Shown: one piece after another, positions 16,924-26,119 of the stretch
Position numbering within the stretch: position 1 is the stretch's first letter
How the letters are laid out: each line of letters starts with the position of its first letter
Assembly: GCA_964507325.1 (NCBI GenBank)
Contig: CAZDQL010000056.1
Coordinates: 1 to 41,446 of the forward strand
Length of the DNA: 41,446 bases
Origin: CAZDQL01 sp964507325
GTDB taxonomy: Bacteria > Planctomycetota > UBA1135 > GCA-002686595
Direction of reading: 5' to 3'
Translations under genes and position numbers: made by a program
The notes under the pieces: generated by a model
Told to the model about the DNA's origin: nothing
Database searches by the model: none
What the model saw: only the letters and a program-made list of their open reading frames with translations

Positions 16924-18489
16924 ATGAGAACTCGACACCCCTCGCTGCGCGTCCTCTCCCCGGTCCTGGCGTCGCTGCTCCTCTGCGCGGGCTCCGTCCA
17001 CGCCGACGTCACCCTGCCCCACGTGCTGAGCGACCACATGGTCCTGCAACGCGACCGCCCCCTCCCCGTGTGGGGCAGCGCCGATCCCGGGGAGGAGGTC
17101 ACGGTCGAGATCGCCGGACTCGAAGCCCGGGCGACGGCCGATCCCTCGGGCAAGTGGCGCGTCGAGCTCCCGCCCCTGGAGGCGGGGGGGCCGCACACGC
17201 TCACCGTCAGCGGCCGCAACTCGATCTCGCTGGAGGACGTCTTGATCGGCGAGGTCTGGCTCTGCTCGGGCCAGTCGAACATGGAGATGGGGATCTCCGT
17301 GGTCGCTAACGGCGCAGAGGAAGCCGCGGCGGCGGACTTCCCTCGCATCCGGCTCTACGAGGTCCCGCGCAATCCGCGCGGCGAGCCCCAGGACGACGTC
17401 GCCGCCCGCTGGCTCGTCTGCGCCCCCGAGACGATCGTCCAGGGCGACTGGGGCGGCTTCTCCGCAGTCGCCTACTGCTTCGGCCGCGAGCTGCAGCGAG
17501 AGCTCGACGTCCCCATCGGCCTGATCGACACCTGCTGGGGAGGAACGCGGATCGAGCCTTGGACCCCGCCTCACGGCTTCGCGGCCGTGCCGAGCCTGCA
17601 GCATCTCGCCGACGAGATCGCGAGGAAGGACCGTGACTACCGGCGCGACCTGCCGGGCCAGCTCGAGGCGATCGAGCGCTGGATCGAGACGACCCGGGCC
17701 GCCCTCGCCAACGGAGAGCGCCTGCCGTCCGATCCGTGGTGGCCGCGCCACCCGCTCGCTTCCCCGGGTGAGCCGAGCGGTCTCTACAACGGCATGATCC
17801 ACCCCCTGCTGCCCTTCGCGATCCGCGGCGCGGTCTGGTACCAGGGCGAGTCGAACGTCCACAGCGCGGACGGCATGGCCTACTTCGAGAAGATGAAGGC
17901 CCTGGTCGGCGGGTGGCGAGAGGCGTGGGGGCAGGGCAACTTCCCCTTCTACTTCGTGCAGATCGCGCCCTTCAACTACGACTGGCACAAGCCGGGGATC
18001 GACCCCCACGATCTTCCGAGGATCCAGGAGGCCCAGAGCGCGTCGCTCGCGATCCCGCACACCGGCATGGTCGTCACCACCGACATCGCGGACCTGCGCG
18101 ACATCCACCCGGCCAACAAGCAGGAGGTCGGCCGGCGGCTCGCGCTCTGGGCGCTCGCCAAGACCTACGGGCGCGAGGGACTCGTCTGCTCCGGTCCGCT
18201 CTTCCGCTCCACCGCCGTCGAGGACGCCAAGCTGCGCGTGAGCTTCGACCACGTCGCCGCAGGCCTGAGATCCAGGGACGGGAAGCCCCTCACCTGGTTT
18301 CAGATCGCCGGCGAAGATCGGAAGTTCGTCGACGCTCAGGCCCGGATCGAGGGCGAGACGGTGCTCGTGTGGAGCGAGGAGGTCACGGCCCCCGTGGCCG
18401 TCCGCTTCGGATGGCACATGCTGGCGGAGCCGAACCTGGTCAACTCGGAAGGCCTACCGGCTTCTCCCTTCCGTTCCGACGCTTGGTAG
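16924..18489 (+). CDS. Sialate O-acetylesterase (SGNH family)
   Basis: 521 aa with signal peptide (cleavage near VHA, about residue 28). The N-terminal beta domain LPHVLSDHMVLQRDRPLPVWG is the family hallmark. The SGNH catalytic parts are GQSNMEM with nucleophile Ser118, VWYQGESN in the middle, and DIHP with Asp393/His395. The family removes O-acetyl groups from sialic acids or, in polysaccharide degraders, from plant and algal glycans such as xylan or ulvan. It starts 60 bases after the MoxR operon and may be separate. Its stop lies six bases from that of the convergent SGNH gene. Confidence 0.95.
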   Translation: MRTRHPSLRVLSPVLASLLLCAGSVHADVTLPHVLSDHMVLQRDRPLPVWGSADPGEEVTVEIAGLEARATADPSGKWRVELPPLEAGGPHTLTVSGRNSISLEDVLIGEVWLCSGQSNMEMGISVVANGAEEAAAADFPRIRLYEVPRNPRGEPQDDVAARWLVCAPETIVQGDWGGFSAVAYCFGRELQRELDVPIGLIDTCWGGTRIEPWTPPHGFAAVPSLQHLADEIARKDRDYRRDLPGQLEAIERWIETTRAALANGERLPSDPWWPRHPLASPGEPSGLYNGMIHPLLPFAIRGAVWYQGESNVHSADGMAYFEKMKALVGGWREAWGQGNFPFYFVQIAPFNYDWHKPGIDPHDLPRIQEAQSASLAIPHTGMVVTTDIADLRDIHPANKQEVGRRLALWALAKTYGREGLVCSGPLFRSTAVEDAKLRVSFDHVAAGLRSRDGKPLTWFQIAGEDRKFVDAQARIEGETVLVWSEEVTAPVAVRFGWHMLAEPNLVNSEGLPASPFRSDAW

Positions 18490-18495
18490 CGAGGA

Positions 18496-19710
18496 TCAGC
18501 GGCGCGCGGGCGCGGAGAGCCGCTCCACCAGGTAGTCGGAGAACGCCTCCGCAGCCCGAGTATTCCCCTCTTCATTCCAGTGGGTCCCCTGGAACCTGTA
18601 GAGCGCCCCGCCCAGCGCCGCACGACGCAGGTCCGCGAGCAGGTCGAAGAACGCGATCTCCTCGCGCTCGAAGAGCTCCGCCAGGGCTCGCTGGGGACGC
18701 TCCAGGTCGATGCGGTCGCGGGGAAGCTGCGCGTGCTGCAGCACGGCGGACAGCACTTCCTCGTGCACCTGGAGCACATCCGGGATCACCAGCACGACGA
18801 AGTCCGCGCCGGTTTCGTCGACTTGGGCGTGCAAGACGAGCAGGGTCCTCTCGAGGATCTCCAGGAGTCCCTCGAAACGCCCTGTCAGCTCGCGGTCGAA
18901 GAGCCGCAGGCGCTTGGCCTCGATCGCCAGGAAGTCCTCGGCCGAGTGCACCGGGTCGTTCGGGTCGTAGCGGTAGGGCTTCGCCCCGGGGTAGATGTCG
19001 GAGACCAGCGCCCCGCCCCGACTGTGCTCTCGCCCTTGCGGCTGCGGGTCGGTCTCCCCCACCACCTCCGCCCTCCGGACTCGCCAGAGATTGCGCACCA
19101 GGCGCGCGCCGAGGCTCCACCGGGCGACCGCGTCCGAGCGGCTGTGATCGCCCAGGCTACCGGCGTTGTCGGTGAAGTCGTTGCCGACGAACAGGGCCAG
19201 GATCACGAGGTCGGCCTCCAGGTGCGACCCCTCGAGCTGCCAGAGGCGGTGCTCGAACACGGGCCCGACGGCGGCCACCCCGAGATTCAGGACCTCCAGC
19301 TCCGGCCGCCACCGATCTCGAAGCTCCGCCTGGACCTGATTCGTCCAATGTCTCGGGTAGGGGACGCCACCCGAGGTGTAGGTGAAGGAATCCCCCAGGG
19401 CTACGACGCGATACACCCCCCCGGGCTTCTGCTCGCTGTACTCCACGGTGCGGAAGTCGCGCGAATTGGTGATGAAGTCGTACTGCCGACGCCGGGGAGA
19501 GTAGCCCAGGACGGAGCGACCCAGCAGCTCGGGCGTGCTCTTGGCGTCCCCGAAGCTGCCCGTCTCGTTGGGCAGGTAGAGCAGGGTACGCAGCCCGGGA
19601 CTCCTGGGGAGCAGGAAGCGCAATCCGAGCTCGAGGGTGACGAAGGCGACGCACAGGGAGAGCAGGGCCTTGGCAATGAGCTGCTTGCCCCTCCTCGCTT
19701 CTGCTTCCAT
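18496..19710 (-). CDS. Membrane-anchored SGNH/AlgX-like hydrolase
   Basis: 404 aa from the ATG at 19710; an upstream in-frame GTG at 19800 would add 30 polar residues before the membrane anchor. A signal anchor lies at about 9-33. SGNH blocks: VVALGDSFTYT (nucleophile Ser), LGVAAVGP, LFVGNDF and the C-terminal FQGTHWNEEGN. The closing block has His but carries Gly where AlgX/AlgJ-type enzymes have Asp two residues earlier, so the triad may be incomplete or use another acid. The extracytoplasmic placement suggests acylation or deacylation of surface glycans. It is divergent from the PLP-enzyme gene. Confidence 0.85.
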   Translation of the reverse strand: MEAEARRGKQLIAKALLSLCVAFVTLELGLRFLLPRSPGLRTLLYLPNETGSFGDAKSTPELLGRSVLGYSPRRRQYDFITNSRDFRTVEYSEQKPGGVYRVVALGDSFTYTSGGVPYPRHWTNQVQAELRDRWRPELEVLNLGVAAVGPVFEHRLWQLEGSHLEADLVILALFVGNDFTDNAGSLGDHSRSDAVARWSLGARLVRNLWRVRRAEVVGETDPQPQGREHSRGGALVSDIYPGAKPYRYDPNDPVHSAEDFLAIEAKRLRLFDRELTGRFEGLLEILERTLLVLHAQVDETGADFVVLVIPDVLQVHEEVLSAVLQHAQLPRDRIDLERPQRALAELFEREEIAFFDLLADLRRAALGGALYRFQGTHWNEEGNTRAAEAFSDYLVERLSAPARR

Positions 19711-19961
19711 GCCTTCGTCGACCCCGCGGTCGGGCCGAGTCTCCTCTGGGTCGATTCTGGCCGCCGCCGCGGAATACGGCCAGTCGGATCCACCGCGCAC
19801 CCGCCTGCGGCACCACTCTCGCAGCTCCCGGGAGTCGAGAGGAGGAGCGAGCGGGCGCTACCGGAGCCATACCCCGTTTTCGGTTGTCCGATCGAAGTCA
19901 CGGAGGTACCAACTTGGGGGAGTGAAGGTCCGTCCATGGACACGCAGGAGGGCAAGCAGAG

Positions 19962-21272
19962 ATGAAAGGGACACCCACTCGCCGGCAATTCCTCGGAGCC
20001 GTCGGCGCTCCAGCGGTCGCCGCCACGGCGCTTCCGCTTCTGGATCCGGCGGCGATCGGTCGCGTGGCGAGGTCCCTGGCCGGCTATTCCGGCACGCCGC
20101 TGGAAGCGGCACGGGACGAGTCGCTCTGGTTCGAGGTGCAGCAGGCCTACACCGTCGACCGCAGCCTGGTCAACCTGAACAACGGGGGAGTGAGCCCCGC
20201 GCCGGCGGTGGTGCAGAACGCCGTCAAGGGACACCTCGACTTCTCCAACCAGGCGCCGACGTACACGATGTGGCGCATCCTGGAGCCGCAACGCGAGGTG
20301 GTCCGCGATCGGCTCGCCCGCGCCTGTCGCTGCGATCCGGAGGAGATCGCCTTGACCCGCAACGCCTCCGAGAGCCTGCAGATCTGCCAGCTCGGCATCG
20401 ACCTGGAGTCGGGGGACGAGGTCCTGACCACCAATCAGGACTACCCGCGCATGATCACCACCTTCAAGCAGCGGGAACGTCGCGAGGGACTGAAGCTGAA
20501 GGTCTTCTCCATCCCCGTGCCGGCGGAGGACCCCGACGAGATCGTCTCGCTGTTCGAGCAGAACATCACCGAGCGGACGAAGCTCATCCTGATGTGCCAC
20601 GTGATCAACCTGACCGGGCAGATCCTGCCCGTGCGGGCCGTGTGCCGGATGGCGCGCGAGCGAGGGATCCCGGTGATCGTGGACGGAGCCCACTCCTTCG
20701 CCCACTTCGACTTCACGCTCGAGGAGCTCGAGTGTGACTACTTCGCCTCCAGCCTCCACAAGTGGCTCTGCGCGCCGCACGGCACCGGGCTCCTGTACGT
20801 GCGCAAGAACCGCATCAAGGACCTGTGGCCGATGATGGCCGCCGACGAGAAGCTCGACGAGGACATCCGCAAGTACGAGGAGATCGGCACTCACGGCGCC
20901 GCGAACTACCTGGCCATCGCCGAAGCGCTCACCTTCCACCAGACGATCGGACCCGAGCGCAAGGAAGCCCGGCTGATCTACCTGCGCGATCGTTGGACCA
21001 AGCGGCTGTTGCAGCACGACGGAGTCCGCTTGCACACCAGCCTGAAGCCCGGCTTCGCCGCTGGCCTGGCCACGGTGCAGATCGAGGGGATCGACCCCGG
21101 AGAGCTCACCAGCCACCTGTTCGCCGAGCACCGGATCATCGTCACGCCCATCGTGCACGACGAGTTCGAGGGGATCCGCGTGTCCCCGCACGTCTACACC
21201 ACCCTGGAGGAGGTCGACCGTTTCTGCGAGGCGATGGAAGCGGTCATCGAGAAAGGGCTGCCCGAGAAATGA
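19962..21272 (+). CDS. Tat-exported class-V aminotransferase-fold PLP enzyme
   Basis: 436 aa. The N-terminus TRRQFLGAVGAPAVAATALPLL is a twin-arginine signal, so the folded, cofactor-loaded enzyme should be exported. The body is a fold-type I, class V enzyme related to isopenicillin-N epimerase and cysteine desulfurases: LNNGGVSPAP near the start, VDGAHS (Asp for the pyridine nitrogen) and FASSLHKWLCAPHGTG with the Schiff-base Lys. The substrate is unknown; epimerase, aminotransferase or beta-lyase chemistry are all open. AGGAGGG at 19946-19952 precedes the ATG by nine bases. The stop overlaps the RidA lipoprotein start (ATGA), tying the two products together. Confidence 0.93.
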   Translation: MKGTPTRRQFLGAVGAPAVAATALPLLDPAAIGRVARSLAGYSGTPLEAARDESLWFEVQQAYTVDRSLVNLNNGGVSPAPAVVQNAVKGHLDFSNQAPTYTMWRILEPQREVVRDRLARACRCDPEEIALTRNASESLQICQLGIDLESGDEVLTTNQDYPRMITTFKQRERREGLKLKVFSIPVPAEDPDEIVSLFEQNITERTKLILMCHVINLTGQILPVRAVCRMARERGIPVIVDGAHSFAHFDFTLEELECDYFASSLHKWLCAPHGTGLLYVRKNRIKDLWPMMAADEKLDEDIRKYEEIGTHGAANYLAIAEALTFHQTIGPERKEARLIYLRDRWTKRLLQHDGVRLHTSLKPGFAAGLATVQIEGIDPGELTSHLFAEHRIIVTPIVHDEFEGIRVSPHVYTTLEEVDRFCEAMEAVIEKGLPEK

Positions 21273-21724
21273 GAAACACCACCGCGCTACTCCCTCTGTT
21301 CCTGCTGGTCGCCGGCTGCGCCCACCACTCCTGGACGCGGCAGGTCGTCTCGTCCGACGACGCGCCGGCGGCGATCGGTCCCTACTCGCAGGCGATCCAG
21401 GTCGGCGAGACGCTGTACCTGTCGGGCCAGATCGCCCTGGACCCCGCCACCGGGAAGATGGTCGAGGGGGGCATCGAGGCGGAGACCCTGCAGGTCCTGA
21501 AGAACATCGAGGCGGTCCTCCGCGAGGCGGGGTTCTCCCCGAGAGACGTCGTCCAGAGCAAGGTGTTCCTGGCCGACCTGAACGAATACGCCGCCATGAA
21601 CGCCGTCTACGCCACGCTCTTCGACGAAGCGCCGCCGGCACGCGCGGCGGTAGAGGTCGCTCGCCTGCCGCTGGACGCGCGCGTGGAGATCATGGTCACC
21701 GCGGTGCGGGGGCCGGATAGGTAG
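21269..21724 (+). CDS. RidA-family enamine/imine deaminase lipoprotein
   Basis: 151 aa. Lipobox VAGC (Cys17) marks it as a lipoprotein with no Asp at +2. The mature part is a complete RidA (YjgF/YER057c) domain: AAIGPYSQAI, LYLSGQIALDP, then PARAAVEVARLPLDARVEIM, which keeps the Arg that binds the carboxylate and the Glu that activates water. RidA hydrolyses reactive enamines and imines such as 2-aminoacrylate released by PLP enzymes, normally in the cytoplasm. Here it is predicted outside, in an operon with an exported PLP enzyme. The start is fixed by the ATGA overlap. Confidence 0.93.
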   Translation: MRNTTALLPLFLLVAGCAHHSWTRQVVSSDDAPAAIGPYSQAIQVGETLYLSGQIALDPATGKMVEGGIEAETLQVLKNIEAVLREAGFSPRDVVQSKVFLADLNEYAAMNAVYATLFDEAPPARAAVEVARLPLDARVEIMVTAVRGPDR

Positions 21725-21766
21725 AGCTCTTCGACCTGGCGGCGGATCTCCACCAGGAGCAGGCGC

Positions 21767-23272
21767 TCAGCGCGCTTTCCCGGTCAGCAGCGGTGGATAG
21801 GGTCGCCCGGTGATCAAGCGCTCGCCGTCGGAGAAGCCCTCGGGTCGCTCGGCCAGTCGCTGCACCAGCCGGCGCCGCCACGACTCCAGCAGCTCGCGCT
21901 GATCAGCGTCGGTGGACAGATCGTGCTGTTCGCGAGGGTCCCGTTCGAGGTCGAACAGGTGCTGCGTGCCGTCGTGCGGCCGCCAGACGTACTTGAAGCG
22001 ACCATCGGTGAGCGCGTGGAACCCCTGTCGCTTGCTGTAGCAGGTGGCGTGTTCGAAGTGCAGCCACTCGCGGACTTCGTCGGACTCGCCGCGCAACACA
22101 TTGAGCAGGCTCACTCCGTCGACGGGGGGGCAGGGCACGCCCGCGAGCTCGAGCAGCGTGGGCAGGATGTCCTCCAGGCAAACGGGCTGCATGTGCCGTT
22201 CACCCGCGCGAAAACCCAGCTCGGATGATCCGACGACGATGAAGGGGATGTTGGCCGAGCCCTCGAACGGCTCGCACTTGCGGAAGTAGCCGTGGTCGCC
22301 GAGCATCTCGCCGTGATCGGTGGTGACGGCGATCGCCCAGGGTCGGTCGGCCTTCTCGCTGCGCGTCTTGAAGTCGGCAATCAGAGGGGCGAGCTGGTGG
22401 TCCAAGTGCTCGATCAAGCCGAAGTACCCGGATTGCGCGCGGCGCAACGTCTCGCCTTCGAGCAGGACGCGATGGCCCCCGTCAGCGCCTTCCACCGTCA
22501 GCTTTTCCCACTGCACCCAATCGCCGCGCGCGGGCGAGGGCAGCTCCTTCTGCATGTAGGCGTCGAAGTACGTGGCGGGAGGGAAGAGCGGGGGGTGCGG
22601 GGCATAGAAGGAGGTGGTCAGGAAGAGCGGCCGGCCGGCCTGCGCCTCCGAGATGACGCGGCGCGCCTTGCTCACCACCCAGGCCGTGGGGTGCAGGTCG
22701 TCCTTCAGCGGCCACGGTCGGGCAGGCCAGAGGTTGTAGTCGAGCCCGAGGCTCTCGACCCACGGACGGATTCCCTTCATCCCGGGCACGGCCTGGCGCA
22801 GGTCGTGCGCGTATTCGTCCTCGACGTAGGTCGAGCCGTGGAGCACCGTCTGGTACCCGAGCTCGGCATCGGTAGTCGACTGGTGCATCTCGCGTCCGAC
22901 CAGAGCGGTGACGTAGCCGGCAGCGCTCAGCAGCCGCGGCAAGGTCGGTGAGGTGACGGGCTTCTGCTTGAAGCCGACCACCCCGCTGGTCTGGGGGAAC
23001 TGCCCGGTCATCAGCGCGTAGCGCGCGGGAATGCAGGACGGCACCGTGGTGTAGGCCCGCCGGAAGAGCGCGCCCTGCTCGGCGAGTCGATCGAGGGTGG
23101 GTGTCCGAACCGCCGCGTGGTCGAGGATCGACAGGCAATCCCCGCGCATCTGATCCGGCATGATCAGGAGGATGTCGGGCTGCTCGGACTGCCTGACGGC
23201 AGTCTCTTCCACGACGCCGATCGACAGGAGGAGCGCGCTGCAACAGGCGAGAGTGAGTCTTAGTCCGTCCAT
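21767..23272 (-). CDS. Secreted sulfatase, formylglycine (Cys) type
   Basis: 501 aa with a signal peptide ending near residue 22. Alkaline-phosphatase-fold sulfatase: metal-binding ILLIMPDQMRGD at about 34-45, the formylglycine motif C-x-P-x-R as CIPAR with Cys80, and TTDHGEMLGDHG near 310. The Cys type needs an anaerobic or aerobic FGE-type activating enzyme, none of which is in the window. The substrate is likely a sulfated polysaccharide or a choline/aryl-type sulfate ester; the sequence does not settle which. Arranged 142 bases after the M24 peptidase gene on the same strand and convergent with ridA. Confidence 0.94.
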   Translation of the reverse strand: MDGLRLTLACCSALLLSIGVVEETAVRQSEQPDILLIMPDQMRGDCLSILDHAAVRTPTLDRLAEQGALFRRAYTTVPSCIPARYALMTGQFPQTSGVVGFKQKPVTSPTLPRLLSAAGYVTALVGREMHQSTTDAELGYQTVLHGSTYVEDEYAHDLRQAVPGMKGIRPWVESLGLDYNLWPARPWPLKDDLHPTAWVVSKARRVISEAQAGRPLFLTTSFYAPHPPLFPPATYFDAYMQKELPSPARGDWVQWEKLTVEGADGGHRVLLEGETLRRAQSGYFGLIEHLDHQLAPLIADFKTRSEKADRPWAIAVTTDHGEMLGDHGYFRKCEPFEGSANIPFIVVGSSELGFRAGERHMQPVCLEDILPTLLELAGVPCPPVDGVSLLNVLRGESDEVREWLHFEHATCYSKRQGFHALTDGRFKYVWRPHDGTQHLFDLERDPREQHDLSTDADQRELLESWRRRLVQRLAERPEGFSDGERLITGRPYPPLLTGKAR

Positions 23273-23414
23273 GATGTCCCCGGCTGGTGGCGCTTCTCCG
23301 ATTGGTACGGCCGGTCCACATCCGGGGCCTCCGGACGATGATACCTCCCGGACTCCTGCGTGTTCATGCGACGTCCTTCGGCATCCTGCAGCGCGCCGGG
23401 GACGAGCTTGGTCA

Positions 23415-24710
23415 TCAGAACCCCCGGTCCCGCCGGCACAGCTCCTCGACCTCCTCGATCTCTCGGGGCGGCCCCGCCAGGAGCTCGCAGCCGTCCTCGG
23501 TGATGAGGACCCCGTCCTCGATGCGGATGCCGAGGCCCTCGTCCGGGAGCATGATGAACGGCTCGATCACCATCACGTTGCCGGGCTCGAAGGGCAGGTC
23601 GTCGTCGCCCTTCCAGCCGGCCGCGTCGTGGATGTTGAGGCCCACCGGGTGGCCGCAGTTGCCATAGGCGTGCTGCTCGAGGCCGTACTTCTCGTAGGTC
23701 TCGTAGGCAGCCCGGTGCGCCTCGAAGTTCGTGGAGCCCGGCACCATCCTGGCGATGGCGGCCTGCTGAGCCTCGAGCGTGATGGCGTAGATCTCGCGCT
23801 GCCGGTCGGTGAACTTCCCGTTGGCCGGGAAGGTGCGGGTGATGTCCGAGGAATAGCCGTGGACCTCGACGCCGGCGTCGATCAGCACGAGGTCGCCATC
23901 CTCGATCTGCTGATCGTTGTCCATGTAGTGAGCGATGGCGCAGCGAGGCCCGGCCGCGACGATGATGTTGGCCGCATACAGATCGGACCAGTTGCCGCGC
24001 ACCCCCTCGCCGGCGCGCTTCCCGACGCCGTGATCGAAGATGGCCTTGCCGAGTCCCTCGTTCTCCCCGGGCGCGAGGGAGGCCATGATCTCGGAGAAGA
24101 TCTCCGTCTGGATCTCGAAGGCCCGGCGCAGACACTCGATCTCGAAGGCATCCTTGACGCGGCGCATGTCGTGGATCAGCGGCGCGATGTTCTTGCACGA
24201 GAGCCACGGGTGCCGCTCCCGGATCTTGTTGACGAGGATCTGACCCGCAGTCAGCGGCACATCGAGCTTGGGCATCCACCCGACGTTGACCCACATCCGC
24301 TCGGTGCGGGCGAGCGCCTCCCCGAGGATCTCCTCCAGCTTGGAGAGCGGCTTGACCGTCTCGACTCCGGTCTGTGCGGCGATCGCGTCGTAGCCGGAGC
24401 CCGCGCCGTCGATCAGCTTCTCGCGCTCGGTGAGCTCGCGGACGAAGAGCACCTCCTCGACCACCCGGCCCCGGGCGAGCTCCGGCCCGTGGAGAGTCTC
24501 GAAGCGATCGATCCGCAGGCCCCCGGGGGCCAGGACGAGAATGGAGTCCCGCTTCCGATCGCCGGTCAGGTAGACGAGGTTCTTGTCGTAGAGCAGGGGA
24601 TCCGGCGCGAATCCCGACGCTTCGACGAGGGCGACGCCCTCGCCCATCCGCTCCACCAGTCGCCGCCGGCGTTGACGATGGATCCCGGGGAGGTCGGCGT
24701 TCTCGGTCAT
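23415..24710 (-). CDS. M24 family Xaa-Pro aminopeptidase
   Basis: 431 aa from the ATG at 24710, preceded by AGGAG at seven bases. The N-terminal AMP_N-type domain is followed by the pita-bread catalytic domain with the dinuclear metal ligands: IDAGVEVHGYSSD (Asp near 277 and 288), CGHPVGLNIHD (His near 353), VIEPF (Glu near 381) and IRIEDGV (Glu near 398). It cleaves an N-terminal residue before proline in peptides. No signal peptide is seen, so it is cytoplasmic. A longer frame extends upstream to 24950 but lacks a ribosome site and would overlap the divergent gene. Confidence 0.93.
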   Translation of the reverse strand: MTENADLPGIHRQRRRRLVERMGEGVALVEASGFAPDPLLYDKNLVYLTGDRKRDSILVLAPGGLRIDRFETLHGPELARGRVVEEVLFVRELTEREKLIDGAGSGYDAIAAQTGVETVKPLSKLEEILGEALARTERMWVNVGWMPKLDVPLTAGQILVNKIRERHPWLSCKNIAPLIHDMRRVKDAFEIECLRRAFEIQTEIFSEIMASLAPGENEGLGKAIFDHGVGKRAGEGVRGNWSDLYAANIIVAAGPRCAIAHYMDNDQQIEDGDLVLIDAGVEVHGYSSDITRTFPANGKFTDRQREIYAITLEAQQAAIARMVPGSTNFEAHRAAYETYEKYGLEQHAYGNCGHPVGLNIHDAAGWKGDDDLPFEPGNVMVIEPFIMLPDEGLGIRIEDGVLITEDGCELLAGPPREIEEVEELCRRDRGF

Positions 24711-24928
24711 GTGATGGCTCCTGTGGTCGTTGCGCGCGTTCGCGCTTCGGGCTCGCTGGCGATTCCTTCTCTGCGAGATCTCACCCGGGAGGGTACGTCC
24801 GGCCGGGCGCGAGATCCTCCGCCACCTCGTCCTACCCGCCCCTCCGCGTCTCCCGTATCCTGACTTCCAGGTTGGCTGGATGACCGGGGGGGCGCCGACG
24901 TCCGCCCCATGAGCACGGGAGAACACCG

Positions 24929-26119
24929 GTGAAGGATCGAGAGCTCTCACGGCGCGTTTTCATTCGCAACACCTCCCTCCTGGCCGGAGGATCGATCGCG
25001 ACCGGGCTCGCGGGGGCGGGCTGCGCGAGCCGGCCAGCGACCTCCGGCTCCGGAGGAGCCGAGGAGCCACCCCCGCCGACGGTCGAGCCGGGGCCCGAGA
25101 TCGTCAACCACCACCCGCGCATGGGCTACCGGCGGCTGGGCAAGACGAACCTCGTCGTCTCCGAGGTCAGCCTCGGCGGGCACTGGAAGAACCGCGGCGG
25201 GGGTCGCTTCTGGGACACCTTCGCCAACGACGAGGTGCCCGCGGACGTGGCGCAGAACCGCACCGAGGTCGTGGGTGCCTGCATCGACGCGGGGATCAAC
25301 TACCTGGACATCACCACCGCCGCGGAGTGCCTCTCCTACGGCGCGGCGCTGAAGGATCGGCGCGAGAAGATGATCGTCGGCGCCGACGACCACCAACTCG
25401 GCCCCCGCAATCCCTCCAACCGCAACGTGCCGGCGCTGCTGCACAACATCGACGAGTGCCTGCGACGCCTGCAGACCGACTACCTCGACATCTGGCGCGT
25501 GCAGGCCGACATGGCGGGCAACAACTCGGACGAGGACGTGGCGATCATGATCGAGGCCTTCCAGAAGGCCCACGAGGCGGGGAAGGCACTCCACTTCGGG
25601 ATCTCCTCCCACAGCCGGCCCTGGCTGCAGCACGTCATCGAGACCTTCCCGGAGGTCGAGATGGTGATCTTCCCCTGCACGGCGAAGACGAAGGCCAAGG
25701 ACCTCCCGCCGACGCGGGAGAACGTCGCGGAGGTCAACCCGGGCTACGGCGCGGACCAGGCGCAGAGCATCTTCCAGTCCGTCCAGGAGCACAACGTCGG
25801 CGTGGTGACCATCAAGCCCTTCTTCGGCGGCAGCCTGTTCGATACCGATGCGAAGTTCCCCGTGATGGGCGTGGGCAGGAAGAGCGAGAACGACCTCGCG
25901 CGCCTCACGTTGCAGTGCATCCTCTCCAACCTCACCATCTCGGCCACGATTCCCGGGCTGACCACGATGTACGAGGTGGAGAACGCGGCCCTCGCCTCCT
26001 ACAACCTGCCGCTGGCGATGACGGCCGCGGACGAGGAGTGGGTGGCGCAGCAGGTCGAGGAGCGTTGGGCCTGCCTGCCCGAAGAGTACGCCTGGCTGCG
26101 CGACTGGGAGGTGGTGTGA
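24929..26119 (+). CDS. Tat-lipoprotein aldo/keto reductase-fold protein with altered catalytic tetrad
   Basis: 396 aa, GTG start with GGGAGA upstream. The N-terminus has a twin-arginine motif (SRRVFIRN) and a Cys at 32 after AGAG, suggesting an exported lipoprotein. The body follows the AKR barrel: YRRLGKTNLVVSEVSLGG, then INYLDITTAAECLSYG, TDYLDIWRVQAD and VVTIKPFFGG. Aligned by eye to standard AKRs, the Asp is kept, but the loop carrying catalytic Tyr is about four residues shorter, the Lys strand reads IVGADD, and the usual His is Gln in RVQ. It may be a binding protein or use other chemistry. Its stop overlaps the cytochrome/DUF1080 gene by GTGA. Confidence 0.88.
   Translation: MKDRELSRRVFIRNTSLLAGGSIATGLAGAGCASRPATSGSGGAEEPPPPTVEPGPEIVNHHPRMGYRRLGKTNLVVSEVSLGGHWKNRGGGRFWDTFANDEVPADVAQNRTEVVGACIDAGINYLDITTAAECLSYGAALKDRREKMIVGADDHQLGPRNPSNRNVPALLHNIDECLRRLQTDYLDIWRVQADMAGNNSDEDVAIMIEAFQKAHEAGKALHFGISSHSRPWLQHVIETFPEVEMVIFPCTAKTKAKDLPPTRENVAEVNPGYGADQAQSIFQSVQEHNVGVVTIKPFFGGSLFDTDAKFPVMGVGRKSENDLARLTLQCILSNLTISATIPGLTTMYEVENAALASYNLPLAMTAADEEWVAQQVEERWACLPEEYAWLRDWEVV

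Noticed and set aside
19884..19912. TTGTCC with TACCAA at 17 bases as promoter of the PLP-enzyme gene
   Set aside because: Only 4/6 and 3/6 matches; not distinguishable from chance in this DNA.
19401..21641. Minus-strand frame of 746 codons across the PLP-enzyme gene
   Set aside because: It is antisense to a clear Tat/PLP enzyme and RidA gene and shows no motif. Same GC-bias effect.
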